Positions 1 through 9,696 of a stretch of 64,000 bases of DNA are shown here, in pieces. The notes beneath the pieces are model-generated. The model saw only the letters and a program-made list of their open reading frames with translations, searched no databases and had not been told where the DNA came from. Location: assembly GCF_007747655.1 (NCBI RefSeq), contig NZ_CP036274.1:1550001-1614000 (forward strand). The letters run 5' to 3'. Each line of letters begins with the position of its first letter. The first letter of the stretch is position 1. A program made the position numbers and the translations under genes. The stretch is from Anatilimnocola aggregata (GTDB lineage: Bacteria; Planctomycetota; Planctomycetia; Pirellulales; Pirellulaceae).

Positions 1-2027
1 GTGGCATGGGCATCGTCTATAAGGCGCGACACCTTAAGCTGAACCGCGTCGTGGCCCTGAAGATGTTGCTGACGGGATCGTACGCCAGTCCCACCCAACT
101 TCTGCGTTTTGAACGGGAAGCTGAGTCGGTTGCGGCACTTCGACATGCGAATATTGTCCAGGTCTTTGACATCGGCGAATTTGAAGGGCTTCCGTACTTC
201 ACAATGGAGTACGTCGGTGGCGGAACTCTCTCGGAGCGGCTGAATGGCGTCATCCAGCCCGCGCGCGAGTCGGCGAAAGTGGTGCGCGATTTGGCCCGGG
301 CCGTTCAAGTGGCGCACGACTGCGGAATCGTCCATCGCGATCTGAAGCCGGCGAATATTCTGCTGGCCGAGGGGGATGCACCCACAATCACCGATTTTGG
401 GTTAGCCCGCTGGCTGGAACGAGACAGCGGCCTGACCAATACCGGCGCGCGGATGGGGACCCCCAGCTACATGGCTCCGGAGCAAATGACCGGCGCATCC
501 AACTCGGCAGCTCCCGCCGTCGACATCTTTTCGCTCGGTGCTATCCTCTACGAAATGCTCACCGGCCGCCCGCCATTTCGAGGCGAGAACTTGTCGGATA
601 CGGAGCGCCGACTGACGACGGAGGAAGCGGTTTCGCCGGGACGCTTCAATCCGATGTTGCCGCGCGATCTTGTGACGATTTGCCTCAAATGTCTCGAGAA
701 GGATCCGCGCTCTCGGTACTCTTCCGCGCAAGCGTTGGCGGACGATCTGGATCGGCTCTTGCGGCACGAGCCGATTCTGGCCCGCCCTGTCGCCCCCTTG
801 GAACGCGGGGTTCGTTGGATTCGACGCAACCCCTTTCCCGCCGCGTTGGCATTCGCCTCGTTTTTAATGGTGGGTTTGATCAGCGGTCAGGCGATGCGGG
901 AAATGGCGCAGGGCGCCGCCGACCGCGCTGAAAAGGCACGATTAACTTCTCGTTTCGAGTCGGGTATCGACCTGGCCGACTCGGGACGATTTGCCGAGGC
1001 CCGAGCGATTCTCGGCAAGCTGGGGGACGGCGGATTCACCGATCTGAGACAGCGAATCGATCGCGCTCGGAGTGATATGGAATTGGCCGAAAAGCTGGAA
1101 GCCATCGGCATCAAACGCTCCATGTCCCTTGTTGCTCCTGACTCGACCTGGCAACCCCATCGGCAAGCGGCCGCGGCCTATGAAGAGCTGTTTGCCCAAT
1201 CGGGCCTCGGGAAGGTTGGCGACTCGCCAACGACGATTGCCGCGCATATCGGCATGTCAGATATCGAGCCCCCGCTCATTGCTGCGCTCGATGATTGGGC
1301 CGTGTGTGAGGCCGATGTTGCTCGCCGAAATTGGATCCTGCAAGTTCTGCAGCATGCCGATCCCGCCGGGCGAAGCGACTGGGAACGCCGCTGCCGTGAT
1401 CCCGCCACGTGGAGCGATGGCGAAACGCTCGGTCGCTTGGCCGAGTCCGCCATTTCTGCTCGGCCGTCCGTGCAGCAACTGCGAGCCCTCGGAGATCGCT
1501 TGTCGGCCGCCAGTCTCGATGCGACCGCCTTTCGTTTACGTGTGCAGCAGCAGCATGTGGATGACTTTCTCGCCAATTTGTCATTGGCCGACGCGATTCG
1601 CCCCACCGACCCCAGGGAATCGATTCGCTACTATCAAGCTGCTCTCGCCATCCGTCCTGCATCGGCCACGGTACATAACAACCTGGCAGTCGCGTTGACG
1701 AACTTGGGCCGCTCCGAAGAGGCACGCCTGCAATACGAAGAATCGCTGCGGCTCGATCCAAATTCTGTGGCGTCTAGGGTCAATTTGGGTCTCGCACTGG
1801 CGAAGGAACGGCCGCAGGAGGCCATTCAGCTTCTGCAGCAGGCTATCAAACTGGACGGAAAACTCGCGCCTGCTCATCGGGTACTAGGAGAGATCTTTCT
1901 GCAGGAACAGCGCTTCTCGGAAGCGAAGGCCTCGCTGCAGACGTGCCTTTCGCTGCTAGAAGACAGCACCCAACGCGAGGAAATCGCCGAACTCCTCCAA
2001 AAACACTCAGCAAATCTCTTGCCGTAA
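1..2027 (+). CDS. Ser/Thr protein kinase with transmembrane segment and C-terminal TPRs (5' partial)
   Basis: Hanks-type kinase that would phosphorylate Ser/Thr on unknown partners at the inner membrane. The reading frame is open to the window edge and the first residues form the glycine loop (GGMGIVY), so the true start lies upstream; only the 5' end is missing. Numbering from the ATG at position 6: invariant Lys19 in VALK, HRDLKPAN with Asp112, DFG at 130-132, APE at 157-159, a hydrophobic membrane segment at about 277-294, then a long helical region and TPR-like repeats at about 550-650. Kinase-TM-TPR is a common planctomycete layout. Substrate unknown. Confidence 0.93.
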   Translation, partial: GMGIVYKARHLKLNRVVALKMLLTGSYASPTQLLRFEREAESVAALRHANIVQVFDIGEFEGLPYFTMEYVGGGTLSERLNGVIQPARESAKVVRDLARAVQVAHDCGIVHRDLKPANILLAEGDAPTITDFGLARWLERDSGLTNTGARMGTPSYMAPEQMTGASNSAAPAVDIFSLGAILYEMLTGRPPFRGENLSDTERRLTTEEAVSPGRFNPMLPRDLVTICLKCLEKDPRSRYSSAQALADDLDRLLRHEPILARPVAPLERGVRWIRRNPFPAALAFASFLMVGLISGQAMREMAQGAADRAEKARLTSRFESGIDLADSGRFAEARAILGKLGDGGFTDLRQRIDRARSDMELAEKLEAIGIKRSMSLVAPDSTWQPHRQAAAAYEELFAQSGLGKVGDSPTTIAAHIGMSDIEPPLIAALDDWAVCEADVARRNWILQVLQHADPAGRSDWERRCRDPATWSDGETLGRLAESAISARPSVQQLRALGDRLSAASLDATAFRLRVQQQHVDDFLANLSLADAIRPTDPRESIRYYQAALAIRPASATVHNNLAVALTNLGRSEEARLQYEESLRLDPNSVASRVNLGLALAKERPQEAIQLLQQAIKLDGKLAPAHRVLGEIFLQEQRFSEAKASLQTCLSLLEDSTQREEIAELLQKHSANLLP

Positions 2028-2223
2028 TCGCCTCCTGGGTTCCGGGCCGCGCGGTCCTGTGACCGCGGTCATTCTTGGTCAGATTGGTGGGAAAAATACG
2101 CACCCACCGAGATTGAAACCTGCACAAACGCTCAGTAATTCTCTTTGTGTCCAGGCCATCCGCTCAGTTGAAGCACAGGAGCGGGTTCGAAGACCGCTCC
2201 AATTCAACTGGGAGGGTCTTTCA
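2028..2223. other. Intergenic leader of the efflux operon
   Basis: About 195 bases between the kinase stop and the efflux operon. No convincing gene. A GGGAGG ribosome binding site at 2210-2215 precedes the ATG at 2224 and sets the start of the membrane fusion protein. The frame is open further upstream to 2059, but that part has no secretion-protein character. Confidence 0.6.
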
Positions 2224-3780
2224 ATGAATCGTGACGATACCAGTCAGCTTGAGCAGCCGATTCCGCCGCGCGAGCCTCCTGCCATCAATCACCAGCCGCA
2301 GGTTGCGCCGCCAGATGCCCCTCAGCCGGAGACCGCCGCTTCGACAAGTCGGCACAGCGTCAGCCTGCAAAGCGTGTGGATGTATGTCGGAATCGCCGCG
2401 GCTGCTCTCCTCGCGGTCTGGGGTTCTTGGTCTCCGCTCAAGACGGCGTTCATTTCCGTATCGACGGACGATGCCTATGTGAACGGGCACGTGACTTTTT
2501 TGGCGCCGCGCGTGCCGGGACAGGTGACCAAAGTTTTGGTTGACAACAACTACCGTGTGAAGAAAGGCGACATCCTGGTCCAACTCGACCCAGAGCCTTA
2601 TCGAATCGCGGTGGAGCAAAAACAAGCTGCTGTGGTGCTCGCAGAAGCTGATTTAGTCGCGGCGAATGCGCAGGTTCGCGCGCTCGTCGGTCAGACGCAG
2701 GCCGATCGATACGAGTTGGAGTATGTGATCGAGATGGTCGACAACAAAATCGCCGGCCTGCAAGCGAGCGTCGCAACCCACTCCAGCCGAAAGGCGGATA
2801 TGGAACTCGCACGCATCAATCTTGTGCGAGCCGAAAAGTTGGTTACTTCAGGCGCCATCAGCCAACAGGAACTGGACGTTGATCGACAAACGTTCAAAGC
2901 GGACGAAGCCAATGTGGACGAAGCCCTGCAACTGGTTCGCGCTAACCGATCGGGACTGGGTTTGTCGCTCGAACCGCCAGAAGGCAAAGAGCTGAGCTAC
3001 GTCCCAATGGACTTAGATCAAAGCTTCGCCACCGTTCGGGAAGCACTGGCGAAGTTTATCGAGAGTTCGGCTCAACTCGGATATGTTGCCCCCTCGATTG
3101 ATACCTCGCCGAAGCACGTCCTTGCGGACTTCGACAAACAAGATGCGAGTGGGGATCTCGACCGGATTTACGCCGCCCTGATCCCGAACGCGCCGCCGAT
3201 TCGACAGGCGGAAGCCAAGCTGCTGCAAGCGAAGCGTGATCTGGATCAAGCGAAATTGAACCTTCGCTATTGCACGGTGGTAAGCGATATCGACGGTGTG
3301 ATCACGAGCCGCAACGTCAATCCCGGCAACAACGTTCAAGCCGGCCAGACCTTGATGGCGGTCCGCTCGTTGTCCGAAATCTGGATCGATGCCAATTTCA
3401 AAGAAACGCAATTGTCGTACCTGCGCATCGGCCAGCGAGCGGTGTGTGAGGTCGATATGTACGGCCGCAAGCAGGCGTTTGAGGGACGCATCACCGGCTT
3501 CACCATGGGTACCGGCCAAACCTTGGCGTTGCTCCCTCCGCAAAATGCGACGGGAAACTTCGTCAAGATCGTGCAGCGCCTGCCGGTTCGCATCGAACTC
3601 ACCAACTACGACGCCGACCAATCGCCACTCTTTGTCGGACTGTCCGTCACTCCGTATGTCTATTTCAAGGAGCCTCCCAGCGGTCCCAATGCGGGGCAGT
3701 TCCTGCAACCGAACGCTCCTTTGCCACAAGGCTCCGTCGATCCGACACCGAGCACTTTGATGCGAGGGAATCATGAATAG
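2224..3780 (+). CDS. HlyD/EmrA-type membrane fusion protein of an efflux pump
   Basis: Periplasmic adaptor that couples an inner-membrane exporter to the outer membrane for drug or toxin efflux. The protein of about 518 residues has a proline-rich cytoplasmic N-terminus, one membrane helix at about 51-69, a biotinyl-lipoyl-like hairpin beginning STDDAYVNGHV, a long alpha-helical hairpin, and the second lipoyl half with TVVSDIDGVI. The start at 2224 is chosen for the GGGAGG site and sensible N-terminus. Its stop overlaps the start of the next gene by 8 bases (3773-3780), so translation is coupled with the DHA2-family pump. The substrate cannot be read from sequence. Confidence 0.9.
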   Translation: MNRDDTSQLEQPIPPREPPAINHQPQVAPPDAPQPETAASTSRHSVSLQSVWMYVGIAAAALLAVWGSWSPLKTAFISVSTDDAYVNGHVTFLAPRVPGQVTKVLVDNNYRVKKGDILVQLDPEPYRIAVEQKQAAVVLAEADLVAANAQVRALVGQTQADRYELEYVIEMVDNKIAGLQASVATHSSRKADMELARINLVRAEKLVTSGAISQQELDVDRQTFKADEANVDEALQLVRANRSGLGLSLEPPEGKELSYVPMDLDQSFATVREALAKFIESSAQLGYVAPSIDTSPKHVLADFDKQDASGDLDRIYAALIPNAPPIRQAEAKLLQAKRDLDQAKLNLRYCTVVSDIDGVITSRNVNPGNNVQAGQTLMAVRSLSEIWIDANFKETQLSYLRIGQRAVCEVDMYGRKQAFEGRITGFTMGTGQTLALLPPQNATGNFVKIVQRLPVRIELTNYDADQSPLFVGLSVTPYVYFKEPPSGPNAGQFLQPNAPLPQGSVDPTPSTLMRGNHE

Positions 3781-5377
3781 CATTAAACTCGCACCCGCCG
3801 CTCGGCCAGCATTTAATCCCTGGCTCATCGCCTTCGCCGTTGTGATTCCCACGTTTATGGAAGTCCTCGATACGACCATTGCCAACGTGGCATTGAGATA
3901 TATCGCGGGAGGTCTGTCGGTCGCCGAAACGGACAGCGAATGGGTCATTACGAGCTACTTGGCGGCCAACGCGCTTGTCTTATCCATTAGCGGCTGGCTG
4001 TCGGCGCGACTCGGCAGGCGTAACTACTTCCTGATCTCGATCGCGGTGTTCACCATTGCGTCCGGACTGTGCGGCATGGCGACCAGTCTCGGCCAAATCA
4101 TTGCGTTCCGTATCCTCCAAGGATTCGCGGGAGGAGGGCTGCAGCCGTCCAGTCAGGCGATACTGATTGACAGTTTTCCGCCCGAAAAACAAGGCACAGC
4201 GATGTCCGTGTTCGGCATCGCCGCCCTAATAGGTCCCATTATCGGTCCGACGCTGGGAGGTTGGTTGGTCGTCAATTACGATTGGCGCTGGATCTTTTAC
4301 ATTAACGTGCCAGTCGGAATTGCGGCCTTTGCAGCGAGCCATTTTCTGGTTCGTGATCCTGAATATCTCCAAGCGGAACGACAATCGCTGCGGAAGAAAC
4401 CGCTGAATTTCGACTTGATCGGCCTAGGACTACTGGCACTCGTTGTAGCCAGTTGGGAAATTCTCCTGAGCAAGGGTCAGGAATGGAACTGGCTGGAAGA
4501 TCCATTCTGGCGGATCCAGACACTCGCGTCTGTCTTGACGTTTGGCCTGCTCCTGTTTGTGCTGCGCGAGTTGCGGAGCGCCAATCCGCTCCTGGATCTG
4601 CGGGTCTTAAAGGAGCGTAACCTGGCGGTGTCAGGCATCGTGCTGTTTTCCGCGTTTGCGGTTTTGTACGCGGCCAGCATCGCGCTGCCCGCCATGCTGC
4701 AAACACTATTCGGCTACGATGCTCTTTACGCGGGACTCGTTTTGTCTCCAGGCGGCATTTCGTCCATCACGATGCTCGTGATCGTGGGTGTGTTGCTGGG
4801 ACGCGGCACCGATGCCCGCTATCTAATCGCAGCGGGATTGGTTGTCCTGGCCGTGTCGAACCTTTGGATGGCCTCTCTGAACATCGAGATCAGCCCGTGG
4901 CAAATCATCGGGCCGCGCATGGTACTGACCGCCGGACTCGGCTTGATCTTCGCGCCCATCAATGTCGCAGCTTATCTCTACATACCCAAAGACAAACGCG
5001 GGTCGGCCATCGCCCTCCTAAGCCTGCTTCGCAACGAGGGGGGAAGTGTCGGAACTTCCATGTCGCAAACGATTCAGCAACGGCGTGAGCAATTTCATCT
5101 GGCGAGGCTGAATGATTTTCTAGATCCGACGAATCCTCATGTGACGTCCTTTCAGGAACGCGCCAGCGCATTGTTCTATCAGACCAATGGCGACCACGTC
5201 GCCTCGCAGCTGATGTCTGTGAATGCCCTCGATGACCTGCGCCAGCAACAGGCTCTTTCCCTGGCCTACTTCGACGTTTTCTTTTTGGCCGGGGTGCTCG
5301 CGATCGTGTTGGTTCCCCTGGTGCTGCTGATGCGGCGGAGCGTGGCCGGCAAGGGGACGCATATCGCAGCGGACTAG
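3773..5377 (+). CDS. MFS drug transporter, DHA2 (EmrB/QacA) family
   Basis: Proton-driven exporter of the 14-helix DHA2 family, the inner-membrane partner of the preceding fusion protein. At 534 residues it has the usual family length. The N-terminal LDTTIANVAL motif is the characteristic DHA2 motif D1, followed by the loop GWLSARLGRR (motif A) and the PIIGPTLGGW region (motif C). The start ATG lies inside the 3' end of the fusion protein gene, a typical emrAB arrangement. No outer-membrane TolC-like gene is adjacent, so that partner must be encoded elsewhere. Confidence 0.92.
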   Translation: MNSIKLAPAARPAFNPWLIAFAVVIPTFMEVLDTTIANVALRYIAGGLSVAETDSEWVITSYLAANALVLSISGWLSARLGRRNYFLISIAVFTIASGLCGMATSLGQIIAFRILQGFAGGGLQPSSQAILIDSFPPEKQGTAMSVFGIAALIGPIIGPTLGGWLVVNYDWRWIFYINVPVGIAAFAASHFLVRDPEYLQAERQSLRKKPLNFDLIGLGLLALVVASWEILLSKGQEWNWLEDPFWRIQTLASVLTFGLLLFVLRELRSANPLLDLRVLKERNLAVSGIVLFSAFAVLYAASIALPAMLQTLFGYDALYAGLVLSPGGISSITMLVIVGVLLGRGTDARYLIAAGLVVLAVSNLWMASLNIEISPWQIIGPRMVLTAGLGLIFAPINVAAYLYIPKDKRGSAIALLSLLRNEGGSVGTSMSQTIQQRREQFHLARLNDFLDPTNPHVTSFQERASALFYQTNGDHVASQLMSVNALDDLRQQQALSLAYFDVFFLAGVLAIVLVPLVLLMRRSVAGKGTHIAAD

Positions 5378-5513
5378 CGCTGCGCGACCCGTGAATCGGC
5401 AGCCGGGTGTCCAGCGGATTCGCTTAGTTAATTGTTCGCGTGTTGCAGGGCAGTAGTCAGGCGACGCTGTAGCAAGGTCGCGAAGAGATCGCAGTTCACG
5501 CAGGTACGCCCTC

Positions 5514-6251
5514 ATGACGACCGCACTTACCTTGTACCCGACCGACGAGGCAGATCACCGGCTGCAGCGCTTGCGGGCTTATGTGTTCGCCGGCGTTGCG
5601 GGCTATGTCGATGCGCATGCCCTGATTCGCTTCCATGTCTACGCCTCGTTTATGAGCGGCAATACAACGCGGCTGGGCGTCGACACCGCTTCCGCGTTGC
5701 CGTTCCCTGCCGCGTTAAGCGCACTCGCGATCGTTTGCTTTGTGGCAGGGGCCTTCCTCGGAGTCGTGATGGTCCATGCTCGCCGCTCCGATGCGACCCG
5801 CATCGCCATTGCAACCGCACTGGCCCTATTGCTCGCCGATGCTGCTTTAGATTGGCTGCACCCAACTCCCGTTGGTTCGGTCGCCCTGCTCAGCTTGTCG
5901 ATGGGTGCGCTCAATGCCACGGTCTCACGGATCGGCGGGCAAGCCATCAACATCGGCTACGTTTCCGGCGGTTTGCACAAGTTGGCTGAGCACCTGGCAT
6001 TCGCGTATCTTCGTTTTCCTGTCGACTCGCCACAGAGTCCCCACGACACCCATTTTCATCGAGCGGCAATTATCTTGCGCGTGTGGAGCGTATTTCTCTT
6101 CGGTGCATTTCTCGGCGCCATCATCGAAAGCCACTTCCGCCGCTTTGTCCACTGCTTGCCGGCAAGCGCGATCACAATCGTCTTGCTGTCTGCAGACCTC
6201 GATCGACGCTTACATTCGACGATTGGTTCTGGTGGCAATGGGAGCCCTTAA
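5514..6251 (+). CDS. DUF1275 (YoaK-like) membrane protein
   Basis: Integral membrane protein of 245 residues with about six hydrophobic helices. The signature segment GVAGYVDAHALIRFHVYASFMSGNTT is diagnostic for DUF1275, whose function is unknown. It lies 136 bases after the efflux pair on the same strand and could be transcribed with it, though no shared role is evident. The C-terminal third is rich in aromatic and histidine residues and less conserved. Confidence 0.85.
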   Translation: MTTALTLYPTDEADHRLQRLRAYVFAGVAGYVDAHALIRFHVYASFMSGNTTRLGVDTASALPFPAALSALAIVCFVAGAFLGVVMVHARRSDATRIAIATALALLLADAALDWLHPTPVGSVALLSLSMGALNATVSRIGGQAINIGYVSGGLHKLAEHLAFAYLRFPVDSPQSPHDTHFHRAAIILRVWSVFLFGAFLGAIIESHFRRFVHCLPASAITIVLLSADLDRRLHSTIGSGGNGSP

Positions 6252-6432
6252 AGGGGCCTTCCCATGCTTCCGACGGTTCATTTAGTAAGGCAACGCGAGA
6301 CTACTTGGAGCCTATCTGGGCAGCATACAGGATTGACCGACTTGCCGCTCACGGAGCGCGGCGAGCAGAACTCGCGCAATCATGCGCTCTATCTACGCCT
6401 GACCGACCGACCCGCACAATAGATCGCTTGAG

Positions 6433-6915
6433 CTAGTGCACATCGGGAATGCCAGGATGCTCGGCCGGCCGTGGTCCCGGAGCAGGCCAAAAGAAGCGGC
6501 GATCCGTTGCGGCAATCGCAAGATCGTTGATGCTCGCTTCGCGGCGTCGCATGAGGCCGTGCTCGTTGAACTCCCACAGTTCGTTGCCGTAGCTCCGGTG
6601 CCACTGTCCCGCCGCATCATGCCATTCATATTGAAAGCGGACGGCGATCCGGTCGCCGCCAAACGACCATAAGCTCTTGCAAAGTCGATAGTCGATTTCA
6701 CGAGCCCATTTTCCCGCCAGAAAGCTTTCGATGGCGGCCCGGCCGACAATGAACTCGTTTCGATTGCGCCAGACCGAATCTTCTGAATATGCCTGTGCCA
6801 CACGTGCGGGATCGCGAGAATTCCACGCGTCCTCTGCCAGCCGTACTTTGCGTACGGCATCTTCTAGCGTAAATGGCGGCACGATTGCTACTCGGGCTGA
6901 GGCGCTAGTAGTCAT
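6433..6915 (-). CDS. DUF1348 / SnoaL-like (NTF2-fold) protein
   Basis: Protein of 160 residues with the NTF2-like cone fold, family DUF1348. Recognisable stretches are [38 protein letters not shown] and [23 protein letters not shown]. Family members are small cytoplasmic proteins of unknown activity, often found beside oxidoreductases and hydrolases in stress clusters, as here. It is divergent from the hydrolase-to-SDR gene set that starts at 7377. Confidence 0.85.
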   Translation of the reverse strand: MTTSASARVAIVPPFTLEDAVRKVRLAEDAWNSRDPARVAQAYSEDSVWRNRNEFIVGRAAIESFLAGKWAREIDYRLCKSLWSFGGDRIAVRFQYEWHDAAGQWHRSYGNELWEFNEHGLMRRREASINDLAIAATDRRFFWPAPGPRPAEHPGIPDVH

Positions 6916-7376
6916 TCTCTGCTCCAGGAAATGTTTGACTTAGGCGACTATGAAGCCTGCCGGCATCAACACGCGGTGTCAACAGACGGCCGAACATCGA
7001 AGCGTGAGAGGTGGACGCGCCGGCCAAATTCAACGTTTGGTCGAACCGAACGGCCTCACCATGGATGAAGACGAATTCACACGCTTAGCTGATTTATAGT
7101 GGGGGATTCTATCTGACCGAAGCCAACTTGCCAGCGTACGCTGTGCCCTGGGAATGAGGTTGATCTGTTTGCAGCATTTGCGGCAAAGCGTCACTCGGCG
7201 CGATTCATGTGGGCACCGCCATCCAATCGCTGCTTGCACTGTCCACCTGTCACGCTTAGCTGTTGTGAAGCAAGCAAAGGAGCGGCGACGCTCAGCTTCT
7301 GTAAGGTATTCGAGTTTGGACGGTAGTTGTTCCCGGACTCGAAGTGACTCGCGTTTCTACTTTTGGAGAATTTGAA
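6916..7376. other. Gene-free divergent region
   Basis: About 460 bases between the divergent DUF1348 gene and the alpha/beta hydrolase gene. Short open frames occur on both strands but none resembles a known family. A 12-base direct repeat CACGCTTAGCTG lies near 7080 and near 7252. This region must hold the promoters for both directions, but I cannot place them. Confidence 0.4.
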
Positions 7377-8339
7377 ATGATCGGCACGAAAATTCGGACT
7401 ATGACATTCGCTCTGCTGTCGAGCGCAACGCTGCTACTTGCACAATCGCCCGCTCTGTTAGCCGAGCAACCGCAGGTGCTGCACAAGACGGTCAAGGTCG
7501 GTGATCTTGAGATTTTCTATCGTGAAGCAGGTCCGAAAGACGCGCCAGCAATTCTGCTGTTGCATGGCTTTCCCACCAGTTCACAAATGTTCCGCAATTT
7601 GATTCCCGCTCTGGCCGACAAGTTTCGTGTCGTCGCGCCGGACTATCCGGGGTTTGGCCATAGCTCGATGCCTTTGCATGACAAGTTTGCCTATACCTTC
7701 GACAATCTTGCGAAAGTCGTCGACGAGTTCACCGAGAAAGTAGGGCTCACGAAGTACGCGATCTATGTGCAAGACTACGGCGCGCCGGTCGGCTATCGAC
7801 TTGCTTCGCAACATCCGGAGCGTATTACCGCCATCGTCGTGCAGAATGGGAATGCTTACGACGAAGGAATCGACAACGATTTCTGGAAGCCCATCAAGGC
7901 TTATTGGAATGAACCGAAGAGCAAAGTGAAACGCGATGCCATCCGCAATCTGGTGACCTACGAAGCAACCAAATGGCAGTACCTGACCGGCGCGAAGAAT
8001 CCCGAGTTAATCAGCCCCGATGGAGCTGCGCACGATCAGTTTCTGCTCGATCGCAAGGGGAATGACGAAATTCAACTTGACCTGTTTCTGAGCTACGGCA
8101 GCAATCCGCCACTGTACCCCAGGTGGCAAGAGTATTTCCGCAAGCATCAGCCGCCGATGCTGATCGTGTGGGGCAAGAACGATCAGATTTTCCCGCCTGC
8201 AGGAGCAGAACCTTACAAGCGCGACTTGAAGAACTTGGAATTTCATCTCATCGACGCAGGGCATTTCGCGCTCGAATCGAACGGCAACGAAATCGCCGGG
8301 CTGATGCGCACGTTTCTCAGTAAGAATGTGAAACAGTAG
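7377..8339 (+). CDS. Secreted alpha/beta-hydrolase (epoxide hydrolase / haloalkane dehalogenase-like)
   Basis: Alpha/beta hydrolase of 320 residues. A signal peptide covers about residues 1-29, ending LLAE. Residues 63-66 are the oxyanion HGFP motif, Asp133 in VQDYGAPVG sits at the nucleophile position, and the catalytic His is in DAGHFALES near the C-terminus. An Asp nucleophile points to the epoxide hydrolase / dehalogenase branch. The ATG at 7377 is preceded by GGAG; an upstream in-frame ATG at 7344 would spoil the signal peptide. It heads a same-strand series with the FMN-binding, isochorismatase-like and flavoprotein genes. Substrate unknown. Confidence 0.85.
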   Translation: MIGTKIRTMTFALLSSATLLLAQSPALLAEQPQVLHKTVKVGDLEIFYREAGPKDAPAILLLHGFPTSSQMFRNLIPALADKFRVVAPDYPGFGHSSMPLHDKFAYTFDNLAKVVDEFTEKVGLTKYAIYVQDYGAPVGYRLASQHPERITAIVVQNGNAYDEGIDNDFWKPIKAYWNEPKSKVKRDAIRNLVTYEATKWQYLTGAKNPELISPDGAAHDQFLLDRKGNDEIQLDLFLSYGSNPPLYPRWQEYFRKHQPPMLIVWGKNDQIFPPAGAEPYKRDLKNLEFHLIDAGHFALESNGNEIAGLMRTFLSKNVKQ

Positions 8340-8349
8340 GAACGATCTC

Positions 8350-9012
8350 ATGTCGACCACAACCACCACTTCGACGCGCCGAGAGTTTTCCAGCGATATT
8401 GCCTTCACTCCCGCGGTGAAGGCAATTCAGAATCAGAAAGGTTCTCGCAAAACGTATGCCCGCATGGAGCGAGGCGGTGCGTGGGAAACTGCCGTCACAC
8501 CGGAACTGGCCGAATATATTGCTGACTTGGACATGTTCTATCTGGGAACCGCCAACGCTGCTGGCCAACCTTACGTTCAGTATCGCGGCGGGTCGCCCGG
8601 ATTCCTGAAAGTGGTCGACGAACACACGCTCGGCTTCGCCGATTTCGGTGGCAATCGACAGTACGTGACCTTGGGGAACCTGTCGGAGAATCCACGAGCC
8701 TTTCTGTTCCTGATGGATTATGCCAACAGCCGGCGGGTGAAGGTCTGGGGAACAGCGCGAGTGGTCGAAGGGGACGCTGCGCTCGAATCAAAGCTCAGCG
8801 ATCCCGCCTATCCCGGCAAGGTCGAGCGAGCAATTCTGTTTACCATCGAGGCCTGGGATGTGAACTGCCAGCAACATATTCACCCGCGATGGTCACAGCG
8901 ACAGATCGCGCCGGTCATCGAGCAATTGAAGAATCGGATTGCAGAACTAGAAGCGGAAAATAAGCACTTGCGTACAAAATCTCTCCTCAATCAAACCCCT
9001 AGCAAGGAATAG
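8350..9012 (+). CDS. Pyridoxamine 5'-phosphate oxidase-like FMN-binding protein
   Basis: Protein of 220 residues of the split-barrel flavin-binding superfamily. The core from about residue 55 (DMFYLGTANAAGQPYVQYRGG) through NPRAFLFLMDYANSRRVKVWGTARVV matches the PNPOx-like fold that binds FMN or F420. The C-terminus (residues about 185-215) is a short helical, coiled-coil-like tail. Only 10 bases separate it from the hydrolase stop and 4 from the next start, so co-transcription is very likely. A role in flavin-dependent reduction of small molecules is inference. Confidence 0.87.
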   Translation: MSTTTTTSTRREFSSDIAFTPAVKAIQNQKGSRKTYARMERGGAWETAVTPELAEYIADLDMFYLGTANAAGQPYVQYRGGSPGFLKVVDEHTLGFADFGGNRQYVTLGNLSENPRAFLFLMDYANSRRVKVWGTARVVEGDAALESKLSDPAYPGKVERAILFTIEAWDVNCQQHIHPRWSQRQIAPVIEQLKNRIAELEAENKHLRTKSLLNQTPSKE

Positions 9013-9016
9013 TCCG

Positions 9017-9664
9017 ATGCAATTCAACAACAGCGACACGGCACTGGTGGTGATTGATCCGCAGAACGATGTCTTGAGCGAACAGGGTATCTCCTGGGGA
9101 TTGGTCGGCGAGAGCATCCAGCAAAACAACACGGTGGAGAATCTCGCGTTGCTCTTTCAAGCTGCGAAGGATCGAGACTTTCCCGTTTTTGTTTCGCCGC
9201 ATTACCTTTATCCGCACGATCAAGCCTGGCAGTTCGGCGGAGTTGTGGAGAAGATGATGCTCGACAGCAAAGAGTTTTATCGGCCCGCTCCACTCAGCGT
9301 CACAGGGTTCACGAGTTCCGGTGCGGATTGGCTGGATCGCTATAAGCCGTTTATTGAAGATGGCAAGACAGTCGTGGTCAGTCCGCACAAGATGTGGGGG
9401 CCGCAGACCAATGATTTGGTCTTTCAACTGCGTAAGCGGCGTGTGAGCAAGGTCATTTTGTGCGGGATGCTGGCAAACCTTTGCGTGGAGAGTCACCTGC
9501 GCGAACTACTGGAGCAGGGCTTCGAGGTTGCCGTCGTGAAGGACGCCACCGCGGGGCCCAGGCATCCCGAAATCGGCGATGGCTACGCGGCTGCCATCAT
9601 TAACTATGGCTTTCTCGCAAACGCAGTACTGACTACCAACAGTGCCGTGAGCGTGATGGGTTAA
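9017..9664 (+). CDS. Isochorismatase-family cysteine hydrolase
   Basis: Protein of 215 residues with the isochorismatase/nicotinamidase fold. The Asp-Lys-Cys triad is visible: Asp14 in VVIDPQND, Lys125 in VSPHKMWG and Cys156 in LCGMLANLCVES. The cis-peptide region follows the Cys as in the family. Such enzymes hydrolyse amides or related bonds of small metabolites; true isochorismatase activity is not implied. It lies 4 bases after the flavin-binding gene and 32 bases before the disulfide oxidoreductase, in one likely operon. Confidence 0.88.
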   Translation: MQFNNSDTALVVIDPQNDVLSEQGISWGLVGESIQQNNTVENLALLFQAAKDRDFPVFVSPHYLYPHDQAWQFGGVVEKMMLDSKEFYRPAPLSVTGFTSSGADWLDRYKPFIEDGKTVVVSPHKMWGPQTNDLVFQLRKRRVSKVILCGMLANLCVESHLRELLEQGFEVAVVKDATAGPRHPEIGDGYAAAIINYGFLANAVLTTNSAVSVMG

Positions 9665-9696
9665 GGCGAGTCGGTTCACATCGAAAGGCAAGCATC

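Noticed and set aside
2059-2223. Start of the efflux fusion protein at 2059
   Set aside because: Codons before 2224 are not typical of the family and the GGGAGG site is before 2224.
7030-7239. Small minus-strand frame with a CRKCC motif
   Set aside because: No conserved domain or ribosome binding site, and it lies in a divergent promoter region.
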